Shown here: positions 8,425 to 17,805 of the stretch, in pieces
How positions within the stretch are numbered: position 1 is the first letter of the stretch
Layout of the letters: every line of letters begins with the position of its first letter
Assembly: GCA_022340305.1 (NCBI GenBank)
Contig: JAJDOF010000082.1
Coordinates: 36,230 to 100,229 of the forward strand
Source of the DNA: Gammaproteobacteria bacterium
GTDB taxonomy: Bacteria > Pseudomonadota > Gammaproteobacteria > GCA-001735895
DNA length: 64,000 bases
Direction of reading: 5' to 3'
Program-made: the position numbers and the translations under genes
Notes under the pieces: model-generated
Told to the model about the DNA's origin: nothing
What the model saw: only the letters and a program-made list of their open reading frames with translations
Database searches by the model: none

Positions 8425-9888
8425 ATGACAATTCAGTTAACCGACCAGGCCCTGCTGAAGACGCAGGCTTATATCAACGGACAATGGCAGGATGCAGACA
8501 GCGGTGAAACCGTGGCTGTCACCAACCCCGCCACCGGCGAAGTCATCGCCGAAGTTGCCAAATGCAGCACCGCAGAAACCCGCCGTGCGATCGAGGCCGC
8601 CAACGCTGCTTTCCCCGAATGGCGCAAGCGTACCGCGAAAGAGCGCGCCGCCTGCCTGCGCAAATGGTTTAACCTGATGATGGCGGCGCAGGAAGATCTC
8701 GCGCTGATCATGACCCTGGAACAGGGCAAGCCGCTGTCCGAATCGCGCGGCGAAATCGCCTACGGTGCCAATTACATCGAATGGTTTGCCGAGGAAGGCA
8801 AGCGCATGTACGGCGATACTATTCCACAGCCGTCAAACGACAAGCGCATCGTCTGCATCAAGCAACCGGTCGGCGTGGTAGCCTGTATTACGCCGTGGAA
8901 TTTCCCCAATGCCATGTTGACGCGCAAAATCGCTCCGGCGCTGGCCGCCGGCTGCACCGTAGTGTGCAAGCCTGCCAATGCCACTCCCCTGTCCGCGTAT
9001 GCCTTTGTCGAACTGGCGGAACGCGCCGGCATTCCTGCCGGTGTCATCAACATGGTAACCGGAGAGACAGCGGCGATCGGCAAGGAACTGACCTCCAACC
9101 CGATCGTACGCAAATTGACCTTCACCGGCTCGACCCCGGTGGGCAAGCAATTGATGGCCGAATGCGCACAGACGGTCAAACGCACTTCGATGGAACTGGG
9201 TGGCAACGCCCCGTTTATCGTGTTTGACGATGCCGACCTCGACGCTGCTGTAGCCGGCGCACTGGTGAGCAAGTACCGCAACGCCGGGCAGACCTGCGTT
9301 TGCGCCAACCGCATCCTGGTTCAGGCCGGAGTGTATGACGCTTTCGCCGACAAGCTGGCGACAGCCGTGTCCGGCCTCAAAATGGGCGACGGCACGCATG
9401 AAGGTATCACCGTGGGCCCGCTGATCACCGAGCAGGCGGCGAACGATATGGAAGCTTTCGTTGCCGACGCCGTGAGCAAGGGCGCAAAGATGGTGGCTGG
9501 CGGCAATCGTTCGAATCTTGGCAGTCATTTCTTCGAGCCGACCATTCTGACCAACGTTACCAGCGAGATGCGCGTTTTCCGCGAAGAGATCTTTGGACCG
9601 ATTGCACCCTTGTTCAAATTCGACAGCGAAGATGAAGCCGTACAAATGGCGAACGACACCGAGTTCGGTCTCGCCTGTTACTTCTACTCGCGCGACATCG
9701 GCCGCATCTGGCGAGTTGCCGAAAACCTTGAATACGGCATCGTCGGCATCAACGAAGGCATTATCTCCAACGAAATGGCGCCATTTGGTGGTGTCAAGGA
9801 ATCCGGCCAGGGCCGTGAAGGCTCCAAGTACGGTCTGGACGACTATACTGAAATCAAATACATGTGCATGGGAGGGATCGACAAATGA
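8425..9888 (+). CDS. gabD: NAD(P)-dependent succinate-semialdehyde dehydrogenase
   Basis: A 487-residue aldehyde dehydrogenase closely resembling GabD: SLEYANY-equivalent EIAYGANYIEWFAEE, ITPWNFPNAM, FTGSTPVGKQL, the catalytic glutamate in MELGGNAPF and the catalytic cysteine in NAGQTCVCANR. It oxidises succinic semialdehyde to succinate, the last step of GABA catabolism. I start at the ATG at 8425 because the extra codons from 8386 do not resemble the family. It overlaps gabT by four bases (ATGA), showing translational coupling, and is divergent from the decarboxylase gene. Confidence 0.9.
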   Translation: MTIQLTDQALLKTQAYINGQWQDADSGETVAVTNPATGEVIAEVAKCSTAETRRAIEAANAAFPEWRKRTAKERAACLRKWFNLMMAAQEDLALIMTLEQGKPLSESRGEIAYGANYIEWFAEEGKRMYGDTIPQPSNDKRIVCIKQPVGVVACITPWNFPNAMLTRKIAPALAAGCTVVCKPANATPLSAYAFVELAERAGIPAGVINMVTGETAAIGKELTSNPIVRKLTFTGSTPVGKQLMAECAQTVKRTSMELGGNAPFIVFDDADLDAAVAGALVSKYRNAGQTCVCANRILVQAGVYDAFADKLATAVSGLKMGDGTHEGITVGPLITEQAANDMEAFVADAVSKGAKMVAGGNRSNLGSHFFEPTILTNVTSEMRVFREEIFGPIAPLFKFDSEDEAVQMANDTEFGLACYFYSRDIGRIWRVAENLEYGIVGINEGIISNEMAPFGGVKESGQGREGSKYGLDDYTEIKYMCMGGIDK

Positions 9889-11204
9889 GTAATGCAAAAT
9901 TGAAAGTCACTGAAGTTACTGGGCTCTCCAATCTGGAGTGGCAGGCGCGCAAGGACAACGCCATCGCGCGCGGCGAAGGTAATATTGCCCCGGTCTATGT
10001 CGAGCGTGCGCTCGGCTCCGAGATATGGGACGTGGAAGGCAAACGATATATCGATTTCGGTACCGGCATCGCGGTTTGTTCCGCCGGCCATAGTCACCCG
10101 AAAATCGTCGCTGCAGTCACCGAACAACTGCAGAGGTTCAGTCATACCTGTGTCATGGTCACGCCATACGACAGCGCGGTACGCCTCGCCGAAAAGCTCA
10201 ATGAACTGGCACCCGGGCCGAGCAAGAAAAAGTCGATTTTTGTGACCACCGGCGCCGAAGCCGTCGAAAACGCGGTCAAGATCGCGCGCGCGCACACCGG
10301 TCGTCGCGGCGTCATCGCCTTTAACGGGGGTTATCACGGCAGAACCAATCTGACCATGGGTATGACCGGCAAGATCACGCCCTACAAAAATCTTTTCGGT
10401 CCTTTCCCGGCCGAGATTTTCCACGCGCGCTTCCCGATCGAGTACCACGGCATTTCCGTCGAGGATTCGCTCAAGGCCGTGAATGACCTGTTCATGACTT
10501 CTATCGCAGCCAGCGACGTGGCCGCGATGATCGTCGAACCGGTACAGGGCGAAGGCGGCTTCTACCCGGCGCCCGTGGAATTCCTGCAGGCGCTCAGAAA
10601 CCTCTGCGATGAGCATGGCATCATGCTGATCATCGATGAAATCCAGACCGGATTTGCGCGCACCGGCAAGATGTTCTGCAGCGAGTATGCCGGCGTCGAA
10701 GCGGACCTGATGACGGTCGCCAAGGGCATGGCCAACGGTTTCCCGATCGCCGCGGTCATTGGCAAAGCGGAGATCATGGATGCACCATTGCCTGGTGGCA
10801 TTGGCGGCACCTACGCCGGCTCTCCGCTCGGCTGCGTGGCCGGACTCGCCATGATGGAAGTGATCGAGGAAGAGAAGCTCGTCGATGGAGCGCTTCGGGT
10901 CAACGCGGTTTTCGCTGCGCGCCTGAAGGCCCTGCAGGCCAGATTTCCGGCAAAAATCGGTGCGCTGCGTACCAGCCATGGCGCGATGATGGCGATGGAA
11001 CTGGTGAGCGATGGTGATGCCGACAAACCCGACGCCGAGTTGACCAGGGCGCTGGTGAGCAAGGCCTACCAGAATGGCCTGGCCCTGTTGAGCTGTGGTG
11101 CACGCGGCAACGTCATCCGCTTCCTGCCGGCGCTCAATATCAGCGATGTATTGATTAACGAGGGCATGGATATTCTCGAAAACTGTCTGCAGGAACTGGT
11201 CTAA
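9885..11204 (+). CDS. gabT: 4-aminobutyrate aminotransferase
   Basis: A 439-residue class-III PLP aminotransferase. Seen are the N-terminal VYVERALGSEIWDVEG, the cofactor-binding TTGAEAVENAVKIAR, the metal-like DEIQTGFARTG with Asp251, and the Schiff-base Lys280 in TVAKGMANGFPIAAV. It moves the amino group of GABA to 2-oxoglutarate, giving succinic semialdehyde for GabD. The ATG overlaps the gabD stop and has GGAGGG eight bases upstream. The pair probably handles GABA from putrescine or guanidinobutyrate. Aminovalerate could be an alternative substrate. Confidence 0.9.
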   Translation: MSNAKLKVTEVTGLSNLEWQARKDNAIARGEGNIAPVYVERALGSEIWDVEGKRYIDFGTGIAVCSAGHSHPKIVAAVTEQLQRFSHTCVMVTPYDSAVRLAEKLNELAPGPSKKKSIFVTTGAEAVENAVKIARAHTGRRGVIAFNGGYHGRTNLTMGMTGKITPYKNLFGPFPAEIFHARFPIEYHGISVEDSLKAVNDLFMTSIAASDVAAMIVEPVQGEGGFYPAPVEFLQALRNLCDEHGIMLIIDEIQTGFARTGKMFCSEYAGVEADLMTVAKGMANGFPIAAVIGKAEIMDAPLPGGIGGTYAGSPLGCVAGLAMMEVIEEEKLVDGALRVNAVFAARLKALQARFPAKIGALRTSHGAMMAMELVSDGDADKPDAELTRALVSKAYQNGLALLSCGARGNVIRFLPALNISDVLINEGMDILENCLQELV

Positions 11205-11253
11205 CCGATACCGACAACACTCAAATAGCCAACCTTTGCCAGGGCAGTTAAAA

Positions 11254-11295
11254 GGGTCGGTGACAAGCTGTAATGAAATCAACTGTCACCGACCC
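11254..11295. terminator. Long inverted repeat between convergent genes
   Basis: A perfect 12-bp dyad, GGGTCGGTGACA (11254-11265) and TGTCACCGACCC (11284-11295), with an 18-nt loop, between gabT and the convergent S45 acylase gene. The arm sequence has the look of a dispersed proteobacterial repeat rather than a one-off terminator, but it can serve as one for both genes. Confidence 0.55.
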
Positions 11296-11333
11296 CGTTC
11301 TTCCCGACGCTGGCAGGTGGGCGTGGTTACCCG

Positions 11334-14141
11334 TCAGGGCTGATACTCCTGTATGGACAGGGCGTTATAGCGTGCCGCCTGCAGGCGATAGGTCTTGTTA
11401 CTGAGCCAGGGTTCAAGCAGATTTACGTAAAACGGGTTTCCAGGAATCGCACTCTCGCCGCCGGCCAGGCTCGATTCCGCCTTCACCTTCCTGTGCCCTG
11501 CTTCGGCAACGAAGCGCCCGGTCGGTCCAAAATCAAACATAAATGAGTCACTGTTGCTGACGCGAACATTGTTCACGGCTGGCGGCGCTTCGTCTACCGT
11601 CTCAAAACCCCCGTCTGTTGCTATGCCAGCCAGGCCCTCGACTGAAGGCGGGATAAAGCCACCAGCGGGTGGTATGTTGAGCATCGGGTTTTCTCCACCC
11701 AGCGGATGCCTGAGCACGATGCGATGCAATTTACCCCAACGATAATCGTCCTGGTTGTCGGATCTGGAGAAAGCGGGCGCAAAGTCCGCCGACGCCAACA
11801 GGTCAAGTGTATCGACCAGTGCTTCCAGCACCACGATGTCACGGCGAGTGGCCGCATCGTCGACGCCAGGCACATTGAAAAAATTCAATCCCGAGACACC
11901 TACCCCGTCTTGTTCGAGCAAATGCTTGAGGGCGGTGACTACTTCCTCGCGTTTGCCGGGACGTGGCGCATCGACGAGACCATTATCGTCCAGCGTCGCA
12001 TCGATGGTATTAGCCACGATCACGCCCCGCCAGGTGGAGTAAATCGTCGTCGCCACGCTGGCGTCGACATCGTGCTCGCCGGGATCGGCGTCATAACCAC
12101 CGGGAATGCCGGTCGGTGTGGTGTAATTCCATTTACGCAGTCGTTTGACTGCTTCCTTTACCCGCACATCGGCGGCCAGGGAAGCCAGCAACGGATGCGC
12201 CTTGCCTCTCCTCGCATTTTTATAAGCCTGCTCGATATAAGGCGCGAGCGCCACGGCGTCGTTGAGCACGGTATCAGCCTGCATGGCCTTCATTTGCTGC
12301 AACGATATTTTTCCGTCCCGCCTGGACAACAGTTCGCCGATCATCTCGGTTTCGCGGCCGGCACGTATCGAGAAGTTACGCCCGCCCCAGTTCAGGTACA
12401 GCAGCCCGTTCCCGTTATCACGCAGGTCGTTCAACGGGTTGTTGTCGAGCGTATTACCGGTGTGATCGTTGTTTGCATTGACGATGAAACCGGAAGGGGG
12501 ATTGACGATCTGCGGCATCTCGACGAACGGCAGGATCTCAAAGGGCGTCGCCTGGTTTTCAGGTGGAGGTGCGGCGAGTGGCAACCAGGCATTACCGGCA
12601 TAACCGTTACGAATCAAAAACGGTGGGTTTACCGGCCCGACCGGGTTCTGCAAATCTGCACGCAGCGGGACTTCGCCGGTGACGAAGTAACCAATATTTC
12701 CGCCCCTATCCGCGTAGATTAGATTCTGTGAGGCGAAATCGATCAGCTGAATCGCAGCCTTGAACTCGTCGATGTTACTGGCGCGATTGATGGCACAGAA
12801 GCCCTCCGGGTCGCGGGTTGGCCCGAAGCCCACCGACTGCACACTCAACGCGGTGAAGGCGCCCGGGAAAGGCCCGGCCTCCGGCTTCGTGATCAGCGGG
12901 CCCTGGTTGCGCCGCGGAACGATTAATACCGGTATCTTCTCCGGCAGCTCTACGAGCTTACCACCGACGTTGGCCTTAAAGCTTTCAAAAATGACCTCAA
13001 CCGCCTCTTCCACCCCGTCTTGCACTGTGGCAAGGCCGGACGAAACCGCGGCTGGAACGAGAATCTCGGAATAGATATCGCTCACGTCGAGCCGCGCGTT
13101 GGTAATTCCCCAGGCGATGGAGCGATTGTGTCCGCGAACGATGCAAGGAGCGCCCGGCAAACTGCTACCGGCAACGTCGATACCCGGCGCCGACAATTGC
13201 AGCTCGTGAAAAATAGTCGGACTTTCAAGGCGTAAATGTATGTCGTTAGCCAACATCGGGCGACCGTTGTTGCTGTGTTTCCCCGAGATCACCCAGGAGT
13301 TGCTACCGCCCATGTCGTCTCCTTCGCCGGCCATGATGCCCGGAATACGCGGCAGCTTGTGGATGCGTTCGCGATACTCCTTACCCTGCTTTACCGCCGT
13401 TTCCCGGGCGGGCCAATCCTGCCTGTCTCTGCTTAAACGCCGGGCGGACTTACCTCTCGGCGAACGCAACCCGGCCATTGCATCGGGAATGGTCGCGGCC
13501 GGATCGAAAGGCGCGCTGCGATACAGGTCTTCGAAGAAAAGCAGACTACCATCGAACCCCGCAACCGCCCCTGCCGCCTGGTAGCTATTAAGCGCAACGG
13601 TCAGATCGATGTCATCGGCCACGATCAACGAGGTCGCGGTAGCGAGCGCCTTCCCCACCAAAACGCTGTCGAGCGGTTGCCACTGCCTGACACTCGTCAA
13701 CCCCAGCCCGAGATACTCGGGGGGCAGCTGTCCTGCCGCTTCGGCCTGGTCGAGGAAGGAATTGACGCCGTCACTATAGGCTTGCAGTAGTGCCTGCATC
13801 GCCGGCGGATGTGCGGCCAACGAGCGCTCCGCCGCTCGTCCGAGGCCGATCGTACGGGTTTCCACGTCGCTCTCGATAACCTCCATGCCGAGCAGTTCAG
13901 CGAGCGTTCCCGCCGCGGATCGGCGCAACAGGTCCATCTGAAATAGACGATCCTCGGCGTGAATTCTACCCTGCATGAAAAACAGGTCGTGATCGTTGGC
14001 GGCGGTGATATGGGGAATGCCATTGGCATCGCGCAGCACCTTGACCGGCGCGACGAGACCGGGCAAGTTGAGCCCCGCCCGGGACTCGAACGTGGCGCTT
14101 AACAGAATAAGTATCGATAGAATGATTTTAATCTTGTTCAT
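11334..14141 (-). CDS. Secreted penicillin acylase family protein (S45, Ntn hydrolase)
   Basis: A 935-residue preproprotein. Residues 1-22 form a signal peptide (MNKIKII, hydrophobic core, ESRA-G), so it acts in the periplasm or outside. The alpha chain opens with APVKVLRDANGIPHI. A spacer ends at Gly279, and the beta chain would begin with nucleophile Ser280 (SNSWVISG), matching the SNxW start of penicillin G acylase beta chains; LANDIHL and RGHNRSIAWGIT follow as expected. Family members cleave penicillins, cephalosporin side chains or N-acyl-homoserine lactones, and the substrate cannot be read here. It is larger than penicillin G acylase (~845). It is a single gene convergent with gabT. 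Confidence 0.9.
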   Translation of the reverse strand: MNKIKIILSILILLSATFESRAGLNLPGLVAPVKVLRDANGIPHITAANDHDLFFMQGRIHAEDRLFQMDLLRRSAAGTLAELLGMEVIESDVETRTIGLGRAAERSLAAHPPAMQALLQAYSDGVNSFLDQAEAAGQLPPEYLGLGLTSVRQWQPLDSVLVGKALATATSLIVADDIDLTVALNSYQAAGAVAGFDGSLLFFEDLYRSAPFDPAATIPDAMAGLRSPRGKSARRLSRDRQDWPARETAVKQGKEYRERIHKLPRIPGIMAGEGDDMGGSNSWVISGKHSNNGRPMLANDIHLRLESPTIFHELQLSAPGIDVAGSSLPGAPCIVRGHNRSIAWGITNARLDVSDIYSEILVPAAVSSGLATVQDGVEEAVEVIFESFKANVGGKLVELPEKIPVLIVPRRNQGPLITKPEAGPFPGAFTALSVQSVGFGPTRDPEGFCAINRASNIDEFKAAIQLIDFASQNLIYADRGGNIGYFVTGEVPLRADLQNPVGPVNPPFLIRNGYAGNAWLPLAAPPPENQATPFEILPFVEMPQIVNPPSGFIVNANNDHTGNTLDNNPLNDLRDNGNGLLYLNWGGRNFSIRAGRETEMIGELLSRRDGKISLQQMKAMQADTVLNDAVALAPYIEQAYKNARRGKAHPLLASLAADVRVKEAVKRLRKWNYTTPTGIPGGYDADPGEHDVDASVATTIYSTWRGVIVANTIDATLDDNGLVDAPRPGKREEVVTALKHLLEQDGVGVSGLNFFNVPGVDDAATRRDIVVLEALVDTLDLLASADFAPAFSRSDNQDDYRWGKLHRIVLRHPLGGENPMLNIPPAGGFIPPSVEGLAGIATDGGFETVDEAPPAVNNVRVSNSDSFMFDFGPTGRFVAEAGHRKVKAESSLAGGESAIPGNPFYVNLLEPWLSNKTYRLQAARYNALSIQEYQP

Positions 14142-14577
14142 GATGACCTCCGTGGTAACTACCAGGGCTGTTGGTGATTTACGCTAAAAGCGAACTGCGA
14201 TTTTTACCGCGAGGACAGCGCCTCGGCAACCGCCGTTGACGGAGTATCGGCATACGGATCTCGCGGTAGCGGCAGGTACTACGAAACAGCAAACCCGGGC
14301 AATTTGCCCGTCATCGCAACATGAGCACCCGTCGCTTGTTGCCGCTAATCGCAATCGATCGATGCGGTCACAGGGCTTACCGGGAACCGGTTTTTAACCG
14401 TAAAGTCATGGTTTTAGCCCGGGCAAGGCCGAAACGAAACAGCCCTGGATCCTGGTGGGGCTCGACGGTGAATTACGGATTGAGGGGCTGGCGGGCTGGC
14501 GGGCTGGCAGCTTTCGGCAACAGCCTGGGTTCAACAGCAGCCTGTTCAGGTGCTACCGATCAAATCACGAACCTTGT
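14142..14577. other. 436-bp gap upstream of the S45 acylase gene
   Basis: No gene is supported. It holds a tight hairpin at about 14296-14310 (CGGGCAA, T, TTGCCCG) and a short tandem run of GGCTGGCG units near 14480-14510. Together they probably represent the acylase promoter region and the end of the lipoprotein transcription unit. Open frames on the plus strand here have atypical composition. Confidence 0.4.
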
Positions 14578-15432
14578 TTACCAGTAATAGACTTGTATCG
14601 TGCTGTTATAGGAGACGGCATAGCTGTCGCAATCGACAAAGCTCACTGTGACCGGCACATCGGCGCTATCGGTAAACTGCAGTGCACCGGAGGCTGGCTG
14701 ACCATTGGGGCAGGTAAACAGGATCGGCGCGGTGGTCGCAATGCTAAAACTACCGTGATCCGGATCGACGATGGTTGCGGTGACGCTGTAGCCGTTGAAT
14801 TCATCTCCGTCGACCGATACATCGGCAAAGTCATAGACGCGACCGTCATAGCCGACCACGTCGGGAAATGCGCAACTGGTTGCCCCGCTGATGTTATTGG
14901 TATCGCAGCTGGCCTCGAAGTCGAGGATGCTCTCCTCACCGTCGATACTGATGATAAAGCCGACATACGCCAGGTTGACCGTGGTAATGTCTCCGGAGAC
15001 GTTGCTGGAGGCAGTAACCAGCCCATCGAGGACGATTAAACCGTAGCCGCCAAAATCGCACATGACAAAGTTGACGCTCATACTACCGTCGGGATTGACG
15101 GTTTCGGTCGCGCTACCCGGGTCACAGTACACCGGGGGTGGCAAATTCGCAGTCCTGCCGGCAATTCTTGTCACCAGGTCGTGACTGACGCTTTCGACCG
15201 TGGGCTCACCAGAGGGCCTGAATCCTAGAGCAGGCACGCTGGCATTCTTCGCGGCCTGTTTTGCACCCTCGGCAGCGGCAGCACCGAGTTGTTCGGCATT
15301 GCCCGCGTTTATCTCGGCAAGTTTGCTCGCGGAACTGCCATTGTCGGCGTTACTGCTACTGCCACCGCCACTGCAGGCGACCGCCGCGGCCAGCACCATA
15401 CCGAGCCCCAGATTTCGAATGAAACCGCCCAT
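14578..15432 (-). CDS. Predicted lipoprotein of unknown function
   Basis: A 284-residue protein with a lipoprotein signal: a short basic N-terminus, hydrophobic residues and the lipobox VAAC at about residues 17-20, followed by a Gly/Ser-rich tether (SGGGSSSNADNGSS). The mature part is acidic, with repeated beta-type stretches (DGSMSVNFVMCDFGGYG, ILDFEASCDTNN, VTVSFVDCDSYAVSY) and several cysteines that could pair once exported. I recognise no family. It is the last gene before the acylase in the same direction, separated by more than 400 bases, so not in its operon. Confidence 0.7.
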   Translation of the reverse strand: MGGFIRNLGLGMVLAAAVACSGGGSSSNADNGSSASKLAEINAGNAEQLGAAAAEGAKQAAKNASVPALGFRPSGEPTVESVSHDLVTRIAGRTANLPPPVYCDPGSATETVNPDGSMSVNFVMCDFGGYGLIVLDGLVTASSNVSGDITTVNLAYVGFIISIDGEESILDFEASCDTNNISGATSCAFPDVVGYDGRVYDFADVSVDGDEFNGYSVTATIVDPDHGSFSIATTAPILFTCPNGQPASGALQFTDSADVPVTVSFVDCDSYAVSYNSTIQVYYW

Positions 15433-15591
15433 GATCGTCCTTCACTATCCATTATGTCCAGACTGGAATATATAGTCGAAACAGAGGGGAAAGTGACTAC
15501 CGTTCGTCAGGTAAAACAGGCTGGCAATGGCAATCCCACGGCACCGACCGCGGCCCCGGCCACCAAGCAACGGCTAACGTCCCTGGGAGGG

Positions 15592-15996
15592 TCAGGACAT
15601 CGGTTCGTTGAGTTCGATCACGTAGCCGTTGGGGTCCTTGAAGAACGCGATAATGCGTGTACCGGCATTCATCGGGCCGGGTTCGCGCGTGAACTCGACT
15701 CCTTCTGCTTTGAGATACTCAGCGGTCGCATACACATCGGATACCTTGAGTGCGAAATGACCCCAGGCATTGCCCATATCGTAAGGCTCCTGCTGGTCCC
15801 AGTTATAGGTCATCTCGATGGTGGTCCCCTCGTCTTCTCCCTGGTAGCCGACAAAGGTATTGGTAAAACGACCATCCGGGTACTCGGCCTGGCGCAATAT
15901 TTTCATCCCCAGGATACGCGTGTAAAAGTCCAGGGTCTTGTCCTGGTCGAAGACTCGAATCATGGTGTGATCGAGACGGAAATCGGGTTTGCTCAT
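15592..15996 (-). CDS. gloA: Lactoylglutathione lyase (glyoxalase I)
   Basis: A 134-residue glyoxalase I. The four metal ligands of the GloA family align: His10 (DHTMIRV), Glu61 (TTIEMTYNW), His80 (WGHFAL) and Glu128 (YVIELNE). It isomerises the glutathione-methylglyoxal hemithioacetal to S-lactoylglutathione in the cytosol. It follows the Rieske oxygenase gene by 12 bases, so the two are co-transcribed. In this setting it could serve an aldehyde arising from that pathway rather than only housekeeping methylglyoxal removal, which is inference. Confidence 0.88.
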   Translation of the reverse strand: MSKPDFRLDHTMIRVFDQDKTLDFYTRILGMKILRQAEYPDGRFTNTFVGYQGEDEGTTIEMTYNWDQQEPYDMGNAWGHFALKVSDVYATAEYLKAEGVEFTREPGPMNAGTRIIAFFKDPNGYVIELNEPMS

Positions 15997-16008
15997 AATG
16001 ATCCTCGT

Positions 16009-17121
16009 TTAGATTAATGCCGGACGAATCGCATCGGCAACCCGCTCCTGAAACTTGCGCACACTGTTTTCCCAGTGCGGCGACAACAGCCCGCCCTGCG
16101 TGGCCAGCGGTGAATATCGACCCTGCTGCAAGCGAATGCACATCGCATGATCCTCCAGGTGTACGCTGCGCCACAGCTCAATGAGCTGCTCGATTTTCGC
16201 GTCACTATAGCGCGCGTCCTTATGCGCGTAAATGACGCGCTGTTGCCGTGTCAGCGCCGCCGCGATCGGCTCATTCAGATGCACCCCCATCTGGTCGGGC
16301 TGGTAAGTCCCCATAACGAAATTAGGAAACAGGGTGAGATAATGCGAAGTCACGCCGAGCGTGCCTTCCCTGGCGCTGGCGACCTGCTCTGCGCTCAACT
16401 CCACCGCGCTGCCGAGACAATGCTCATCGATCACGGTGTAGTGATCTTCGAGCGGCTGCGCGGTGGTGCTCTTGTGCACGAACTGCACGTGGTATGGCTC
16501 GATGAAATTCTCCATCAATAACTTCCAGTTGCAGGGCACCTCGCCGAGATCGATAGTCGCAACCGGTACATAGTCGGTGACCTCGTTACGCCCCAGCTGG
16601 CGCCTGATCGGCGCGATGAAATCGTCGAAAACCATTGGCTGTGGCGACAGGTTGACAAAGATCCAGTCGTGCCAGACCTCACAGTTAATCGGCACCAACC
16701 CGTTATCTTCGTATCTGAATTCCGGTGGGCGCACGTCTTTATGGCCGCCGAAATACGGGGCATTCCTGAGCACGCCGCAAAGATCGTAACTCCAGCTGTG
16801 GTACGGGCAGCGAATCAGTTTGCCGCAATTGCCGGTGGCGTCGATCAGTTTCAGATTGCGATGTCGACAGACATTGTGGAAGGCAACGATCTGGCCCTGT
16901 TGATCTCGCAACAGAAACAGGGGCAGGCCAGCAACCTCGATCGGTTTTGCATCGCCGGGCTTCGGCAGTTTATGCGCGTAGTCGACGAAGACCCAGTGGT
17001 TGGCGAACAGCTGCTCGCGCTCGAGCTGCATGAAGGAATCGCTGGTATAGGCCATGCCCGGTAAGCCATGGACAACCGCTCCAGCGGCATCGAAGTTGTC
17101 TAACAGTGTGGCATCCAACAT
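16009..17121 (-). CDS. Rieske [2Fe-2S] ring-hydroxylating-type oxygenase, alpha subunit
   Basis: A 370-residue Rieske non-haem iron oxygenase. The Rieske cluster ligands are Cys85-x-His87 and Cys105-x2-His108. The mononuclear iron site has His211 and His216 (ENFIEPYHVQFVH), with the acidic ligand probably in LEDHAMCIRLQQG near the C-terminus. The compact size, short spacing and methylamine-type neighbours fit the branch that N-demethylates or hydroxylates betaines, carnitine or choline derivatives rather than aromatic dioxygenases, but the substrate is inferred. No ferredoxin or reductase gene is adjacent. It is divergent from the Lrp-type regulator gene, its likely controller. Confidence 0.85.
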   Translation of the reverse strand: MLDATLLDNFDAAGAVVHGLPGMAYTSDSFMQLEREQLFANHWVFVDYAHKLPKPGDAKPIEVAGLPLFLLRDQQGQIVAFHNVCRHRNLKLIDATGNCGKLIRCPYHSWSYDLCGVLRNAPYFGGHKDVRPPEFRYEDNGLVPINCEVWHDWIFVNLSPQPMVFDDFIAPIRRQLGRNEVTDYVPVATIDLGEVPCNWKLLMENFIEPYHVQFVHKSTTAQPLEDHYTVIDEHCLGSAVELSAEQVASAREGTLGVTSHYLTLFPNFVMGTYQPDQMGVHLNEPIAAALTRQQRVIYAHKDARYSDAKIEQLIELWRSVHLEDHAMCIRLQQGRYSPLATQGGLLSPHWENSVRKFQERVADAIRPALI

Positions 17122-17271
17122 AACCCAACCTCCATCATCGGCAGCACATTATCATACGGGTTAGCAGATGCAATCGGTTATATTGGTTCAAATTACGTTT
17201 TCGGCAATTTTTTTTGCATATTTTGTATTTTTCATCAATAATTCATCGCATTCCTCATCATTAACCACAAT
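17122..17271. promoter_or_regulatory. Divergent promoter region, Rieske gene / Lrp-type regulator
   Basis: A 150-bp intergenic region, markedly AT-rich (T-runs near 17208-17240) against its neighbours, between divergent genes. It must hold both promoters and is the obvious place for Lrp/AsnC-family operator sites. I could not define an individual site. Confidence 0.5.
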
Positions 17272-17784
17272 ATGCCTTCAGAAGCCGCCACATCCATCGC
17301 GTCCGGCAAGAGCCGCGGGATCGCCTCCACCGAGGATGATTTAAACCGCGCGATCATCAAGATGCTGCAGCAGGACGGGCGCCTTCCCTACAAGGATATC
17401 GCCACCAACCTGAAGGTCTCCGAGGGCACCATCCGCAATCGCGTCCAGTCGATGAAGCAAAGCGGCGCGCTCAAGATTGTCGCGCTCGCCGATCCGATGG
17501 CGATCCGCTACAAGGCCGATGCCATGATCGGCATCAAGGTGGCGCATCCGTCAACGCCACGCGCGGTCGCGCATCGTCTCAGCGACTGCAGCGAAGTGGT
17601 TTACGTACTCTGGGTATCGGGCCGCTACGATCTACTGATCGAAGTGGTTTGCGAAACTCGCAACGCATTTCAGTCGTTCCTCGAACAGCACTGTTTCGGG
17701 CACGACGACATCGACCAGATCGAGGTCATGACCGGCATCGAAATGTTCAAGAACCAGTTCCTGCTCAAGCGGCAGGCACCATAA
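17272..17784 (+). CDS. Lrp/AsnC family transcriptional regulator
   Basis: A 170-residue protein with an N-terminal helix-turn-helix (LNRAIIKMLQQDGRLPYKDI, then VSEGTIRNRVQSM) and a C-terminal ligand-binding RAM domain (YKADAMIGIKV ... VVYVLWVSGRYDLLIEVVC). Lrp-type proteins sense amino acids or related amines and form octamers. It is divergent from the Rieske gene and 21 bases upstream of the glutamine-synthetase-like gene, so it most likely controls both directions. The extra ~20 residues at the N-terminus are Ser/Ala-rich and probably disordered. Confidence 0.9.
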   Translation: MPSEAATSIASGKSRGIASTEDDLNRAIIKMLQQDGRLPYKDIATNLKVSEGTIRNRVQSMKQSGALKIVALADPMAIRYKADAMIGIKVAHPSTPRAVAHRLSDCSEVVYVLWVSGRYDLLIEVVCETRNAFQSFLEQHCFGHDDIDQIEVMTGIEMFKNQFLLKRQAP

Positions 17785-17805
17785 GAAGCATGAGGACAAC
17801 ATCTA

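Noticed and set aside
8833..11282. Long open frames on the minus strand opposite gabD and gabT (354 and 479 codons)
   Set aside because: They lie fully antisense to two convincingly coding genes, and their translations match no domain. High G+C codon bias on the sense strand produces them.
11706..12722. A 338-codon plus-strand frame inside the S45 acylase gene
   Set aside because: It is antisense to a gene with signal peptide and catalytic Ser, has no recognisable motif and no proper start signal.
14455..15039. A 194-codon plus-strand frame across the lipoprotein gene
   Set aside because: It overlaps the lipoprotein gene antisense, which has a clean signal and lipobox.
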